A stretch of 64,000 nt of DNA from Dermanyssus gallinae (lineage: Eukaryota; Arthropoda; Arachnida; Mesostigmata; Dermanyssidae): contig QVRM01005978.1 of the NCBI GenBank assembly GCA_003439945.1, forward strand, positions 1-64,000, given 5' to 3'. Shown in pieces: positions 23,483 to 35,802 of this stretch (position 1 is the stretch's first letter; each line of letters opens with the position of its first letter). The position numbers were made by a program, and so were the translations under genes. A model generated the notes under the pieces. The model was not told where the DNA came from, ran no database searches, and was given only the letters and a program-made list of their open reading frames with translations.

Positions 23483-23520
23483 CGGTTCAGGGACAGACAG
23501 CACTGTCTGGCCCTGAACCG
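23483..23520. repeat. 38-bp near-perfect palindrome
   Basis: Left arm CGGTTCAGGGACAGACAG (23483-23500) and right arm CTGTCTGGCCCTGAACCG (23503-23520) pair at 17 of 18 positions around a 2-base centre. It lies just downstream of the degenerate minisatellite and is GC-rich, so it is cruciform-prone. Confidence 0.93.
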
Positions 23521-24485
23521 AAGTAAGTACGCAACGGCGGCGTAAACCCGTCCTCCATCCTCTGCCACCGGCCCTCTATGTCGAAATCGACCAACATCAC
23601 GAACACATAGGGAAGAGACTCAAGAGCAGTGAAACCCTGACAGCTCGCCCCCAAGCTAGCCGTAGCACTCGGTGCCCCTAGAGACCGGCGTGCAGGACCT
23701 GCCGAACATCATCGACAAGCCTAGCCGAGGGCTCTTTCCTTGCTTCAGTCCGCCCGCCGTCAAGTCGAGTCTGGATGGCAGCGTAGCAGTTCCGCTCGCC
23801 TACTCATTTCCCCGCCGCTCTTTTCCTAGTTCATTTTTCGTTTTCCTTCTCCCTCTCTCGTCTCTAGCGACGTAGCAAATATTGAGGAACGCACGCATGA
23901 ACCTTTGGCGTCCATCGCTTTCCTGCCACCGCCAGTGCCACCGCCAGTGTTCGCTCTGTCGGGAGGCTGCCTTCCTTCAGTTAGGCCAGATTACAGCTTC
24001 CAACTCCACGACCCCCCCTCGTGTTGTGGCGCCCACTCTTCTCCTATTAATATCAATATCCTCATCATCATCACCATCGTCATCAACATTACTATCGTCG
24101 TCGCCGTCACAGTCATAGTCATTTGGTTCATCGTCACCGGCTCGTCTGTCCCTAGCCCTACTTAATTTATCCCGTTTGTCTGCCACACCCACAGACAGGG
24201 GCATACGGTACGAGCAAAACGATGGAGCAGTGGCATAAAGGCGACGGCGGCGGCGGCGTAAGATGCGCGTCGATCAAGGATGACTTTGCAGCAGGACGTT
24301 CGCCGGCTCAGTGGGCTCTAAAGCCCCCCCCCCCTTATTCCTCATATTCTCGTTTGGCTTCGCTTTCGTTTGTCTGCTCGCTCGTTTCTCCGATTGGCTC
24401 CCGTTCGCTCCAATGGAATGATTCGTAAACTTTTGTGCCGGGCTTGTTTAAAGTGCTTGCTGGCTATGGTGTTGTTGCCGTAGTT
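23521..24485. other. Mixed sequence, no gene seen
   Basis: ATC/CAT-rich patch at 24045-24125, GGC patch at 24240-24258, C run at 24320-24333. No recognisable gene. Confidence 0.5.
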
Positions 24486-24700
24486 ATTGTAGTTGTTGTT
24501 GTTGTTGTCCATCTGGTGGTTGTGCCGCAGCACCAGTAGAAGCAGCAGAAACGTACGCTTGGGGGGTAGTCGCAGAAGTAATAGTCGTTCTAGTAGCAGT
24601 AGAAACAGCAGCAGCACTACGGAAAGTAATACTACTACTACTACTATAAGTACTCCTGGTAATGCTAAGTAATAATAGAGTAGTAGTAGTAGTAGGATGC
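24486..24700. repeat. GTT, CAGTAG and TAC/TAG triplet cluster
   Basis: GTT run at about 24490-24508, then GTAGAAGCAG words, a TAC run at 24630-24647 and a TAG run at 24676-24698. The long minus frame at 24342-25067 is mostly Leu/Val read from this cluster. Confidence 0.82.
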
Positions 24701-27297
24701 TACATGCTGGCAGCGGCAACCCCGTGCGCACCCCTTTGTACTCGTATGCGTCATCGTAATTTCCGGCCCTGAATGAGGCACTGCATTGACGCGATTGCAA
24801 CGACCTCAGCGGTAGCAGCAGAATAGCAGCTATCCCAACAAGAGCTGCAAGAGCAGCGGCGGTGGTAGCGAAAGCAGTAAATTCGAATGCAGGCAGCATT
24901 GGCCAGCCATAGAATGACGAATGAAAGGAGTTGGCCGACCTCAAATCACACGTGTGTGCTTTGCTGACGTGCAAAGGTGTGCCGATACGCTTATAGACAG
25001 AACCAGAGAGACAAATAGATCGACGGACATACGCATCGTTTCTAGGTGAAAAAAAAGAAAGCAACAAATTATATCTAATCTATGCACAGCACATCACCAG
25101 ACACATACGCTCACAGATATGCACCCCGACTCGCAACATATATACGACTTTTTCTCGTTCAGGCCCGCCTCATCGTTTAGACCCATCGTCGTCGACATTC
25201 GCGATGATACGACAGTCAGCAGGTCGTCTTCATCGGTACTGGCGATGTGAATTCATTTCTCTCAACTCGATGCAAATTTCTTTGTCGTTTTCATCTTCTT
25301 TATCTTCTCCTGTCATTTTTCTTCTTCCTCTCGCCGTCGTCGTCGTTCTCCTACTTCATCTGCTCCTCCTAGAGCTTCTGCAGTTGCCAGCCGCAAAGCA
25401 AGCAGCTAGCAGCCCTATCCTGCTAGCGGCAACCACGGTTCATGGAGGGAGCGTTTGCATTCGCGGCTGACTCTCATCTCACCCAGCCTTCACTCCAATG
25501 CGACTTCCCTTCTCGGCACGGAAACCATTACCCCAAGGTTCGTGTGAGGGAAGGGGAGGTTTAAGCCTAATCAAGCCCACATGGCTCTTGGCCAGAAAAG
25601 AATGTAATGCTGTAGCGGCAGGGCAATGCTCAGCAAGTGATCGAACCGATCCAACGAAGAACAGCAAGCATTGTCCAACAACACTTCGTCAAATTCTATG
25701 GTGTACACCGCATCGTGTATGTGTGACTGGCGCTTCGTCCGTAATTTCTTCCACGCATGCAGCTGGCGTCTAGTCGCCTGAGCACACTCATCATTGCCAT
25801 CACACGATGAGTGTAGTTTTTACTTTCTTACTCTCCCTTTCGTTAACTCGCACACATTGGGAATTTGGATCAACACGAACACTCTCAAAGGCAAATGAGA
25901 ACAAATCACGTTGCGAAAACAATCAGCTGACTCATCTGTCAAGCTCTCGCCCCGCTTTTCCTCCTCCGCTTCTCTTATAGAACTCTGGAAAGCAACGGCA
26001 TTTTCATTTAGGCCAAAACATATCTTTGCCAGCGTCAACGTTGTCGTCATTGTCGAGCCTTATGAAGAGCCTAACGGGGTCGACCCGCTTAACGAAGGCA
26101 ATACGCCCTCTCTGGCGACTATCCTAGAAACGGGGCGAGAGAGGGGGGTGCGCAAAAGAAACAGCGCGCGAAAGGGCATCCGAAGAGAGGCGACTGCCTT
26201 CAACAAAACGCTAATAATGTCCCCCTTTGCTGCGCTCGTTTTCCTTTGTCCTTCCACTCGACGAGTCTTTCTGCCTCCCCTATACTTCCCGGCTTTCCGC
26301 TTTCCGCTCCCGTTCGCAGCCAGCTCGTCGTGCGCGCATGTATTTCAAATGAGGGTCGTCGCCCTCATGTCATTCGTCACGAGTTCACAAGTCATCCAGT
26401 CATCGTCGGCATTTCTCTTGACGGTTCCTGTTCCCGAGGGGGCTGTCCCAGAACCGCTTCTCCACCCGTATTCCATCACCTGACCATAGAGAACCCCACG
26501 AAGCCAGGAGGACATTGGCCACCACGAGGCGTAAAGCCACCGTGGCAGAGCCGGCGGCAACGGCAACAAAGTCACAGCAGCAGCAGCAGAAGTGAGAATG
26601 AAGACGATGGAGACTTCAATTACTTCAACGACGAAGTAGCAACGCAAACGCGTGGCTGCAGCCTCATGTCAATAGCATTGTGGTTCGAAGGTGGTATTCG
26701 CCGCTGCAGGCTACAAACTGCCATTGTATACCTCTTACTTGACGCTTCATCTCTCTCCTCTCGTTGGGCTATGCCATGAAAAGCGTTAAGAGAAGGAGAG
26801 GAAAAAGAAGAGGTAGAAGGAGAACACGGAATAGGAAGACGAAAAACGTCTCTAAGATATAGATTTGTGCGATAATACCCACGGTTATTAGTTAGCGTCA
26901 ATAACAAAATAATAAGTATAATTAAACGAATAGTACACCATCTACCGATTCGCACACCCACCCGTTTTTAGCACCGTCATCGACGTCGTTGTTGTTCCTT
27001 GCCTATTTCAGTTAGTACAATCAATCGTTTTGTTCGCATACTAGTACATAGGCAGATGCTTATTTGCACCAGTTGCTGTTATATCATCGACATGCGATCA
27101 TTTCGTATGCGTTTTTATTCCACAGCACCGCTTCTGAATGTACGGAAAAGTCAAACACCAAAGGTTGATTGAAAGTAGCGTAAATTCTGCTATGTTGTCC
27201 TTGTTGCTGTTGCCGTTATTCTTCTAGCTAGCTTTTATTACGTTCACTGTTTTTGATATTCTCGTTCTCATTTGTATTACTGGTGTATGACAGATAA
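24701..27297. other. Largest mostly non-repetitive island, no gene named
   Basis: About 2.6 kb with only minor runs (CTT/TCG patch near 25280-25360, CAG near 26575-26591). A plus-strand stretch at 25911-26483 stays open for 190 codons without simple repeats, but it begins at TTG and the first in-frame ATG is about 100 codons in. The minus strand is open beneath parts of it. I recognise no domain, so I do not call a gene. Confidence 0.45.
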
Positions 27298-27330
27298 TAA
27301 TATAATAATAATAATAATAATAATAATACA
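27298..27330. repeat. (AAT)n microsatellite
   Basis: About ten AAT units with one phase slip. Confidence 0.93.
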
Positions 27331-27654
27331 ATTATTGTTATAATTAGTGTTACCTGTTATTGCTATGGTAATTGCCATCGTTTACGTGTTGCTGCCGTCG
27401 GTGTTGTTATTAATTAATGTCGTCTGTTGTACTTGGTACTGTAGTAGTGTTAGTGGTGGGTCAGCAGCGACGGACGTCCTCCTTCGTCGTGGTATCTGTC
27501 TGTGGTGAGAGGCCCACTTGAGCTTTTACGGCTTTCGTTTTTCTTCACCGACACGGGCACTTTTATACGTTGGAGGTACCACCGTATTAAGTAAGATATT
27601 AGCGCTCATAAGAGCGGGCCATCGGCAGTCTTAACAGCAACTGTCGCAAAAGAA

Positions 27655-27671
27655 ACAACAATAATAATAAT

Positions 27672-27717
<46 letters not shown>

Positions 27718-27775
27718 GCAGCAGCAGCCGCCGTAGCAGCATCAACAACAACAGCAACAACAACAACAACAACGA
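27655..27775. repeat. (AAT)n(AAC)n(CAG)n compound tract
   Basis: AAT units pass into about fifteen pure AAC units (to about 27717), then CAG/GCC and a second AAC run ending at about 27773. Confidence 0.94.
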
Positions 27776-28353
27776 TGTCTAGTAATTTTGAATTCAGCTC
27801 ACAATCAGATCTTTCAGGTATTCGCTCGCTTAAGAGCCATTGGCAAACGTCGTGGTAACGTTTTGCCACCCCCTTTGTTTTTTTTTTTCGCTTAGACTTT
27901 CGCGGCCACAGTGAACACAACATTTTCCTCCTCTCTCTCTCTCTCTCCCTCTCTATTTCCCGCTCTCCCTCTCTCTGCGCTCACGCTGTGGATCACTCTT
28001 TTTCCTCTCTTTTTTCTCTTATTCAGCACAATAGCAGCGTACGGCGAGCGACGACACAGGCACGAAAAACACAAAGGACACACGACCAATCCACGAAACG
28101 ACGGAACACAAACGCGGACTGAGCACAAAAAACTTCAATTCAATTCAGTGAGTTCGCCAGCGGGCATTATCTTCAGTCTCGCTTCAAAGCTGTCCAACAG
28201 TGAAGGCTGGTCAACGTTCAGTCGTCGTTGTTGTCGTCGTTTGTCCACTACCATCATGAGTACCAATCACACAAAACCAATTAGGTTGGCCGAACACATA
28301 CACGCCCTAAAACGTTCATACTAATATACAAAGATGTGTACATCCTCACAACT

Positions 28354-28358
<5 letters not shown>
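27776..28358. other. Unique sequence with a TC-rich patch
   Basis: TC/CCTCTC run at 27927-27980 and a T run at 27878-27888. No gene recognised. Confidence 0.5.

Positions 28359-28391
<33 letters not shown>
28359..28391. repeat. (AT)n microsatellite
   Basis: About 33 bp of AT. Confidence 0.95.
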
Positions 28392-28392
<1 letters not shown>

Positions 28393-29427
28393 ATACGATG
28401 CACTTTGTCAGGCAGGAAATATTTTCGCATGAAAGTGCCCTGGAAGGCGTAGTGAATTAGTCGTAAAAGCTCCTCACACATCTCCTTCACATAGTGATCG
28501 TATTCTGGGCATCAGACCGGAGCACTCGCATCGCTTTTATATTTTCTGCTCATATGACTAGCTTCCAGGCAGACTTTTAGCTTTATTGCCGTCCTCAGCC
28601 GAACGCTGGAATCACATACTTCGACGCCAGGTGAACGTCTGGGTTGCAGGGAAAGATGAGTGCGTGACGTTTCGATTTAGCTAAAATATGCTCTCGGAGC
28701 TTTAGACATAGCATCATTGATGAGTTGTTTCGAGCTACAGAAAAAAAAACTCTTAAACAAAAACGCTTTTAAGGGTACTAGCCAATAACCATATCAAACA
28801 TGATAACTAACAATAAATTCATTAACGCACATGTTCTTTTTAGAAGCATTATTGACCACAACAACAACAATAACAGTTAAATGTCATTCACATGTAGAGT
28901 CTGACCAAGACAGGGGATCTAACAGGGGCATGTGCAAGTCCGCCGCCAGCTCCGCTCATTGCATCGCTGTGTTAGTAGCAGCTGGTGTTTCCGCCGGAGC
29001 CAACGGCCACAATAGTCTACAATGGTTGTTCATTGGTGTACACAAGTATCTATGTGTATTAATACTTATGCCTACCTATATGTTTGTGTATGTGTATACA
29101 TGTTTGTATGGGTGGATCGACGGCGATTCACTTGGTGACCTTCGATTAATTTGGTCGTGCGGCAGGACCAACAACAACAACAACAAAATCAGCAGCAACG
29201 GCCCCGCGTGCGCCTTGAGAGGAAGACATTGCGCTCAAATACTCACGACGCTGAAGCAATACAAGCAGTTGTTACGATAACTCCTTAAGCTACAACAACG
29301 AAATCATCGACTGCGATTGCTACCAGACTTACCCGCAGCAACACCGAGGCCACTACAACAGCAGTCAGCAAACAAACACGTTTCGGTACAAGATAGAACC
29401 AGCATTAATACACGGATAACAATAGAC
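28392..29427. other. Mostly unique sequence, no gene seen
   Basis: Small CAA runs near 28857-28875 and 29167-29186, and GTAT-rich words at 29080-29110. Nothing recognisable as a gene. Confidence 0.5.
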
Positions 29428-29482
29428 AACAACAACAGCAACGACAACAACAACAACGACAACAACAACAACAACAACAAGG
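29428..29482. repeat. CAA/GAC-rich tract
   Basis: CAA units interrupted by CAG and GAC. Confidence 0.9.
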
Positions 29483-29554
29483 ACGCCGATAACGTCGGAA
29501 AGTTGCACTAGAGGGCCCTACAAAGTAACAGCATGAACGACGACTGCGTAATAC

Positions 29555-29603
29555 TAATAATAATAATAATAATAATAATAATTATTATTATTATTATTAT
29601 TAT
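29555..29603. repeat. (TAA)n(TTA)n palindromic microsatellite
   Basis: About nine TAA/AAT units switch at about 29580 to about eight ATT units. The whole 49 bp block is a perfect inverted repeat with no spacer and can extrude as a hairpin. Confidence 0.93.
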
Positions 29604-30085
29604 GCAGTGCAACAATAGTGCAGCAACATTATCAAGAGAGTCACACCAACGATAGCATTAAGGCAAATGTAAACTGTACCGCGCGAATTTCTTTATTCAC
29701 AACACACATGAAATAAAACGTTACGCACGACAGTATGAACCACAACAAACGCAGCGGCGGCATGAACGAGCGTGAACAACAAACATGGACATTAACAACA
29801 GCAGCAGCAACAACAAGTATGGACAATAATATTGTACTGCAAAGTACGGCAGCAGCTGCTCAATATTCACCAAATCCGTAACAGAGCAACAGACGCGCAA
29901 ATGCCTACTATGATGCTACCGAACGTGTGAATAAAAAAGATCACCGTTCGCTCTCTTTGACTAAACTCTTAAATCGATTTTGTTTTGCGTTTAGGCTAGA
30001 TTGGCACGACTTGGCACCGGCGCGTAGAAAGATCGATGATCCTTTGGTTTAAAATAAAAAATGGCATATTTTTCGAAGCCTTTGC
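29604..30085. other. Unique sequence, no gene seen
   Basis: CAG/CAA patch at 29798-29817; otherwise unique. Confidence 0.5.
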
Positions 30086-30109
30086 TATATATATATATAT
30101 ATATATATA
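30086..30109. repeat. (AT)n microsatellite
   Basis: About 24 bp of AT. Confidence 0.93.
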
Positions 30110-30909
30110 CATTCCCTTTCATCCGCATGTATATGGCTCCGTATGCACACATTTCCTTGCATCTCCGATCATGCCTCACGCGTTCTCCAAACCTACTCGT
30201 CTTCTCGCCGTCAACCTTGCCGAAATTCCTCTTGCTATCATCGGCATGTCCGTTCTTTTCGTCTTCCGAGACCGACCGAAGAAACAGTCGATCGAACTAA
30301 CTTTGCGATCTTGCACACGTATGTAGCAATCGGCAGCAAATTACTACGCCGGCATTAATCGCGTGCAATCGCTGGCAGGCAGGCATACAAGTAACGTCGA
30401 ATCGAAACAGATCGATATCAAAAAGGACAGCTCTCCAGAGACACACAATGGGGAAGAGCAATGAATAAATGTGCACTCGTTCCCTCACGTTCACGAGTCT
30501 CTTGCTCGAGATTCGGTCGCCGTCCCAGACGCGCCGGATGACCGGAGACAGGTGGTGCGGCGCGGACCCAACTCGACCGGGTGGGCCGGGCGTTGAGCCA
30601 GCGTAGTGCCCAAACTTGCCAGGGCAGAAGCGCAGAATCGCGGACATGGAGGACGACGCTCACTCGAACGTTAACTTTCGGTGTAGCTAACGGCATTCGC
30701 CAGACACACATACACACATGTTAGGGCGACAGAGGTGAAGCGATGTCGTAAAATTAGACTCTCCTGAAGGGGGTTAGTAGTGACGTTACACAACAACAAC
30801 AACAACAACAAACGTATTGCGCGTACTCACGTCGCGGCAACGGTCTCAACGGCAAGCCGAGCAGAACTGCAGGAATATACATGTATATTTATATATATAC
30901 ATGTATGTG

Positions 30910-30910
<1 letters not shown>
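30110..30910. other. Mostly unique sequence, no gene seen
   Basis: CAA run at 30790-30811; otherwise non-repetitive, including a GC-richer patch at 30500-30610 that is open on the minus strand in two phases. No domain recognised. Confidence 0.5.

Positions 30911-30945
<35 letters not shown>
30911..30945. repeat. (AT)n microsatellite
   Basis: TATACATATAT start and about 30 bp of AT. Confidence 0.94.
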
Positions 30946-32004
30946 GCCGGCGCTGGATCACTCGGATCAAGGCAAGACAAGCCGTTCTGTCTTCATGCGC
31001 ATGAGTCCCGGAGAACAGACTTTATTTTCGCTCGCCCTTCTTCTTCTTCTATATATGCAGTGTGTGTATGCATGTGTGAGTGCCTTTATCTTTTTGTTTT
31101 TATTCTAATCCCATTGGTAAACTATTTTCCGCAAGCTTTCGGTAGCTTGACCTTTCGAATAAATACATAAAAAAGAAAAGAAATAAAACTATATAAATAG
31201 ACTTAGCAAGAAGCAGCAGCAGAAGAACAGAAACGTTTTCACGTGCAGCCTTTATTCGCTTCTTCGCTCTCTCTCTGTCTCTGTCTCTATTGGCGTTCGT
31301 CCGGCATTCCTCGCTGCAGAACAGACATGACTACTACTATCACTACCTACTGGCTCACGGCCGCAGCACCGGCGTTAGCCGACGACAAAGACAATTGAAG
31401 TCATTACCTCAAAAGGGACTCAGAAGCAACGCCAGAAGGAAGCAGGCAAGCATGCTAACAACTTTATGTCACTTTATGATGATCTCTCCATCTGCCTTGC
31501 TTGCTCGAGTATCGAGCATTATCGTCGGCGGCACGAAACGAGCGGTGTAAAATCTAAACTATTTTATCCACTCGACGAGACGCAAGTATGAGAACGCCGA
31601 GAAAGGAAAACGAAAGGCGCCGTGACGATCTGTCCATAGCAGCAGTAGCACCAACAACAGCAACAATCACGAAAACGACCCGCCCGATGCGGCTTATGCG
31701 CTAAGAGGTGCGTGCAGCGTACGAAACATGTAAAATGACACGCATTTGCTGAGTCGGAAAGCAGAGAGGAACGCATTTGTCCACGCACTTGTTCTTAAGA
31801 GATGACTCACTCACGAAGTAAACTCTTGAGCTTCATCGTCGGCCATCAGCGCCTCCAGCCTTCGCTTCGACCCGCTGTTCATCCGTCATCTTCGGAATCA
31901 CGCTTGTCGTGACCGTCGGTGCGACATCAGGACTAATCCAGGCCGTTTTCGACACGTAAAGCGTGTGCAATAATAAAGGCTAGAACAATGCCGTTATTGA
32001 AGCG
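30946..32004. other. Mostly unique sequence, no gene seen
   Basis: CAG run at 31214-31224, TC/TG patch at 31264-31290. No recognisable gene. Confidence 0.5.
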
Positions 32005-32039
32005 TATATATTTATATATATATATATATATATATATAC
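32005..32039. repeat. (AT)n microsatellite
   Basis: TATATATTTA start and about 25 bp of TA. Confidence 0.94.
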
Positions 32040-32195
32040 CGGTTAAGGCGTACATACATATGTCATCAATACCACGTCTAAGGCTACGGCACACACTCCT
32101 ATACAACAGCAGAAGCTTCTCCTTCCAAAGAGATATAGACATCAAACGCTGGACGGGACAAAAAACGGATCATGTCACTGAAGGAAAACCAAATA

Positions 32196-32254
32196 ACAAT
32201 AACAACACTGAATACAACAACAACTGCCACAGCAGCTATGACGACAACAGCAGC

Positions 32255-32291
<37 letters not shown>

Positions 32292-32292
32292 G
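32196..32292. repeat. CAA/CAG-rich tract
   Basis: Ends in about twelve pure CAA units at 32255-32290. Confidence 0.93.
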
Positions 32293-32383
32293 TAAGCACA
32301 GGATGTACTCGGAGATAATACCACGAGAGGGTAATATCAATGGTAGCAGGTGCGGTTGCTGCTGCTTGAGACGTAGTAACCAA

Positions 32384-32492
32384 TAACAACAACAGGAACA
32401 ATAACAACAGCAACCACAACAACAAAAACAAGAACAACAACAACAAGGAAAATAGCAACAACCACAACAACAGCAACAGCAGCAGCAGCAAT
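32384..32492. repeat. CAA/CAG-rich tract
   Basis: Degenerate CAA with CCACAA, AAGAAC and CAG words; second half of a pair with 32196-32292. Confidence 0.92.
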
Positions 32493-32860
32493 AGAGGCGG
32501 CTGTGGCATTAGCGCCAGCAGTAATCGTAAGACTAGGTCCAGCCGGCGCTCGTCTCAGCTGCTCAGAGGGTTTTTTTTTCTATTTCGTTTAGCAGTAGTG
32601 ATACGATGGCTGTAGCAGCACTCGTGTGGTACGTGTTGTTGTTGTGCCTATGCGCACACGTGTATATAGCCAACTGTTCGTGTGTCCTGTGTAATGCGAC
32701 GCACCATAACTCAGGATTTGTCGCCGCACAAAATACGGCCGCTTCTGGTGCGGCTGCTACGGAGATGACTGCGACGGAATCTCGCCAGCCGTCTCCTCAT
32801 CTCGGCGTACAAAGCGTGAACTCGCGCGTTTTCTCTATCCTTTATTGCTATTCCTGTCGT

Positions 32861-33073
32861 TATTGTTGTTGCCACTGTTGTTGTTGTTGTTATTGTTGGT
32901 GCATATGCAGTTGTTGTTGTTGCTGTCGTCGTCGTCGTCGTTGTTGGTGGTGGTGCATATGCCGTTGCTGTTGTTATTGTTGGTGCTTATGCCGTTGTTG
33001 TTGTCGTCGTAGTTCTTGTTATTTTGGTGCATATGCCGTTGTTGTTGTTGTTGTTTTTGTCGTAGTTGTTGTT
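32861..33073. repeat. GTT/GTC tract with embedded GTGCATATGCCG words
   Basis: About 210 bp of GTT and GTC, in which a TTGGTGCATATGCCGTTG-type word appears four times, at about 32896, 32950, 32980 (GTGCTTATG variant) and 33024. Spacing is irregular at 54, 30 and 44 bp. The plus frame is Cys-rich, and the minus frames are Asn- or Thr-rich with a recurring Gly-Ile-Cys-Thr. Confidence 0.9.
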
Positions 33074-35389
33074 GCCTGCGCGCGATAGACATGCGACTCG
33101 TACAACAATTGTGCGCATGGTTTTGATAGCCTTGTCCCTGATTGCTACAATAATAAAGATACGTTTGTTTTTTTCGTAAGCACGTAAGCGCACGCGTGCA
33201 ACTGCTGCTGCTGCTAGATAGAAGAGCTGCTGTTCGTGTCGTTTAATAGTTACGTTGTACAATCTCGTTTTGCCTTCATTGCCTCTGCTGTTAATACGGC
33301 TGCTGCAGCTGCTGCAGAATTTGTTGAGTGGCACAACGAACGTTTCAGCACGCAGACGGTACAACTTATTGTTCAGTCATTTATCCATCCATGGTAGTAA
33401 AACGACTCAGCACAGAGTGCGCGGTGGTGCTAATGGAATTCAGCTCCAATCGTTCGACCATGAGCCTTCCGCCTACCTGCTTTCCTGGCAAATCAATGCT
33501 TACCGTAACCGACCATCGGAGATAACTAGCTAAGTCGTTCCCTGCCATTATATGCACACAACGTTAACCAAATCATCGACATCGTATACCGACGCCACGG
33601 TGTGCACACGTGGCGTAATAATGCGTGTATTTGCTTTCGGAGTTCTTTGAAAAAATGGCTGGAAGAATGGAAAAATACGTTAATGGCTTGCTTCTAACGC
33701 AGAATTTACGCACACTATAACAGCTGTACGTAGAATCAATTATAGCTTCAACAGAAGCCGATCTCACTTGTGCACAAGCTGACGCCTTGGACTGTATGCA
33801 AGGGTACGTGTGGTATAGGCTGTAAACGCGCCGCGAGATATACATATGCATTGTCGACGTTTAAATTACGTGTTGCCGACATGTGCCTTGGACGCACTGA
33901 ATGTTGATACAACGTAGTCAACTCATTCGTACCTTGCTTGGAGCCTGCTTATTTCCCGTGGCGACCGTCAGTCTCGGTCAGTGCGAGTGTGTACGTGCTA
34001 AGCGATTATTTCAGCTCAAATCCGGCTCGAACTCGGCAGTCGACGGCGACCGCTTAGGTGTTACGGCAGCCCAGGGTACTTAAAAAGTGCCCATAAATGT
34101 TTCGTCGCGGACGATTCGTCGCTGGCCTAATCAAGCAACACAGTAGAAGACAACCAACCGACAGGCCAGGAGAATACGAACACGGGAAAAATCCGCCGAC
34201 CAGACGGAGAGGAAAATGAGCTTCTCGAGGCTCTGAGGCGGTCGTGAGGCGTACCTACGTATAGAATCTAAGGGTGGGTTTTGACATAAGCCCCTAAACT
34301 ACGCCAACCTTTGCAGGCAGCGTCAAGCGACAGCATGACACACCATGAGAGAAGCACACGGTGTATCGTGTTCAAGACAGCCGACAGCAGTAGCAGCAGC
34401 CGTATGTCGCCGCGCACAGGCACGGATTATTGTGCGAGAATGTGAAACGTTCTCGATCTTCTACGTACGTCTGGTATGCTCGTTGATTCGCGGAAAGACT
34501 ACGTGGCATCGGCGATAGGCACCACCCCCCCCCTCCGTTCCTCGTAGGTGTACTCCTTCTGCCTACTTTTCCTCCCGGTCATCCTAAGTTCTTGTGAGTC
34601 TATGAGAAAGTCTGCGTCGTCCGTCTGGTCATAAGCGCAGAATTCGATTCGGGAACCCAATCTACGGGGGTGCGGGGTTGCCCCCCTCCCGGATGCTTGG
34701 GAAGTACATCATTGACAGTGGCGGCGGCGGCACCAGCAGCAGCAACAGCAGTAGTAGCACGCCAACGTTATGGTTATTGTCCAGCAGTAATATGTGACTA
34801 ATACAGCTAACAATGTTCGTCATCGGTGATGTTTCTGATCCTCGGGTTTTCCTGATGTCCCCCTCGCCCGCCCATCCCCACTGAGCCCTGGTTTTTCCGG
34901 GATCTTTGCTTGCTGTCCTGCAGGCTTTGTTTTTGTCTTGTTCTTTCAGGTCCTGTCTCGATCGGTTTTACCGTCTCCCTTTTCCTCTGTATCTCCCGCG
35001 CTATCTGTCTCTCTTAATTTTCTTGTGATTTCCTACACTGCTCATTGACGTTCTTCAATGAGTCCTTAAAGTCCTCCTTCTCAACTCGTCTCTTGTCCTT
35101 TAGCACGCCCGTCTGCCCGCCCGCTTGAGCTACTACCGGCCACGGCAAACAACGGAACAACGACACTAGAAGCAGTCGCAGCAAACAACACTCATAAAGC
35201 ACACGTATACGAAACAACTGGTAAATCTCGACGGATGCCAACAGCAAAGACGCCAGGTTACTACCAAGCAAGGGGTGGTTCCGCTTCTGTTGCTGCTGCA
35301 ATCACTGTCCATGATAGTAGCAGTGGTGAGGCTGTTAAACTGCTCTGCGTACACGGCCCCAGTTATCAGTTTACCCCACTGTACTTACA
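33074..35389. other. Long mostly non-repetitive island, no gene seen
   Basis: About 2.3 kb; only small runs such as CTG at 33202-33215, C at 34525-34534 and CAG near 34733-34755. Open frames are at most 108 codons and none shows a recognisable domain. Confidence 0.55.
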
Positions 35390-35720
35390 ACAACAACAAC
35401 AACGGCAGGAGCAGCAGCGACAACAGTCAACGTTCAACGTTTTTCTCCTCGCCCATCTTCCATACCCCCCCCCCTGTCCGCCTATGCGCTACAACAATCC
35501 GAGTGTACTTAATCCTAATCCTGTTATTAGTGTCGGTGCTTGGGCTCCTGCTGCTGCTTTGTTGTTGTTGTTGTTGTTGTTGTCGTTGTTGTCGTTGTTG
35601 TGGTTATTGTCGTTGTTAATGCTGACGCTAGCGATTACAACAACACCGGCGGACAACAACAACAGCGACAACAACAATAGTTACCGAGACCATAACGACA
35701 ACCGCAGCAGCAGCAGCATC
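35390..35720. repeat. CAA, GTT and CAA tracts in alternating orientation
   Basis: CAA at 35388-35404, a C run at 35466-35474, GTT/GTC at 35557-35616, then CAA/CAG at 35635-35718. Opposite orientations within 330 bp could pair as an imperfect hairpin. Confidence 0.85.
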
Positions 35721-35764
35721 GATTACCCTCCTGCCAGTTTGTGTATAATGTGTCTGTTGGTATC

Positions 35765-35766
<2 letters not shown>

Positions 35767-35800
<34 letters not shown>
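35767..35800. repeat. (AT)n microsatellite
   Basis: About 34 bp of AT. Confidence 0.95.

Positions 35801-35802
<2 letters not shown>

Noticed and set aside
23157..23568. Hydrophobic minus frames as a membrane protein
   Set aside because: The same Leu/Val/Phe words recur in all three phases from the CCAAGGCCAAACAAC repeat.
25911..26483. 190-codon plus frame with balanced composition
   Set aside because: It starts at TTG, the first ATG is about 100 codons in, no domain is recognisable, and the opposite strand is also open.
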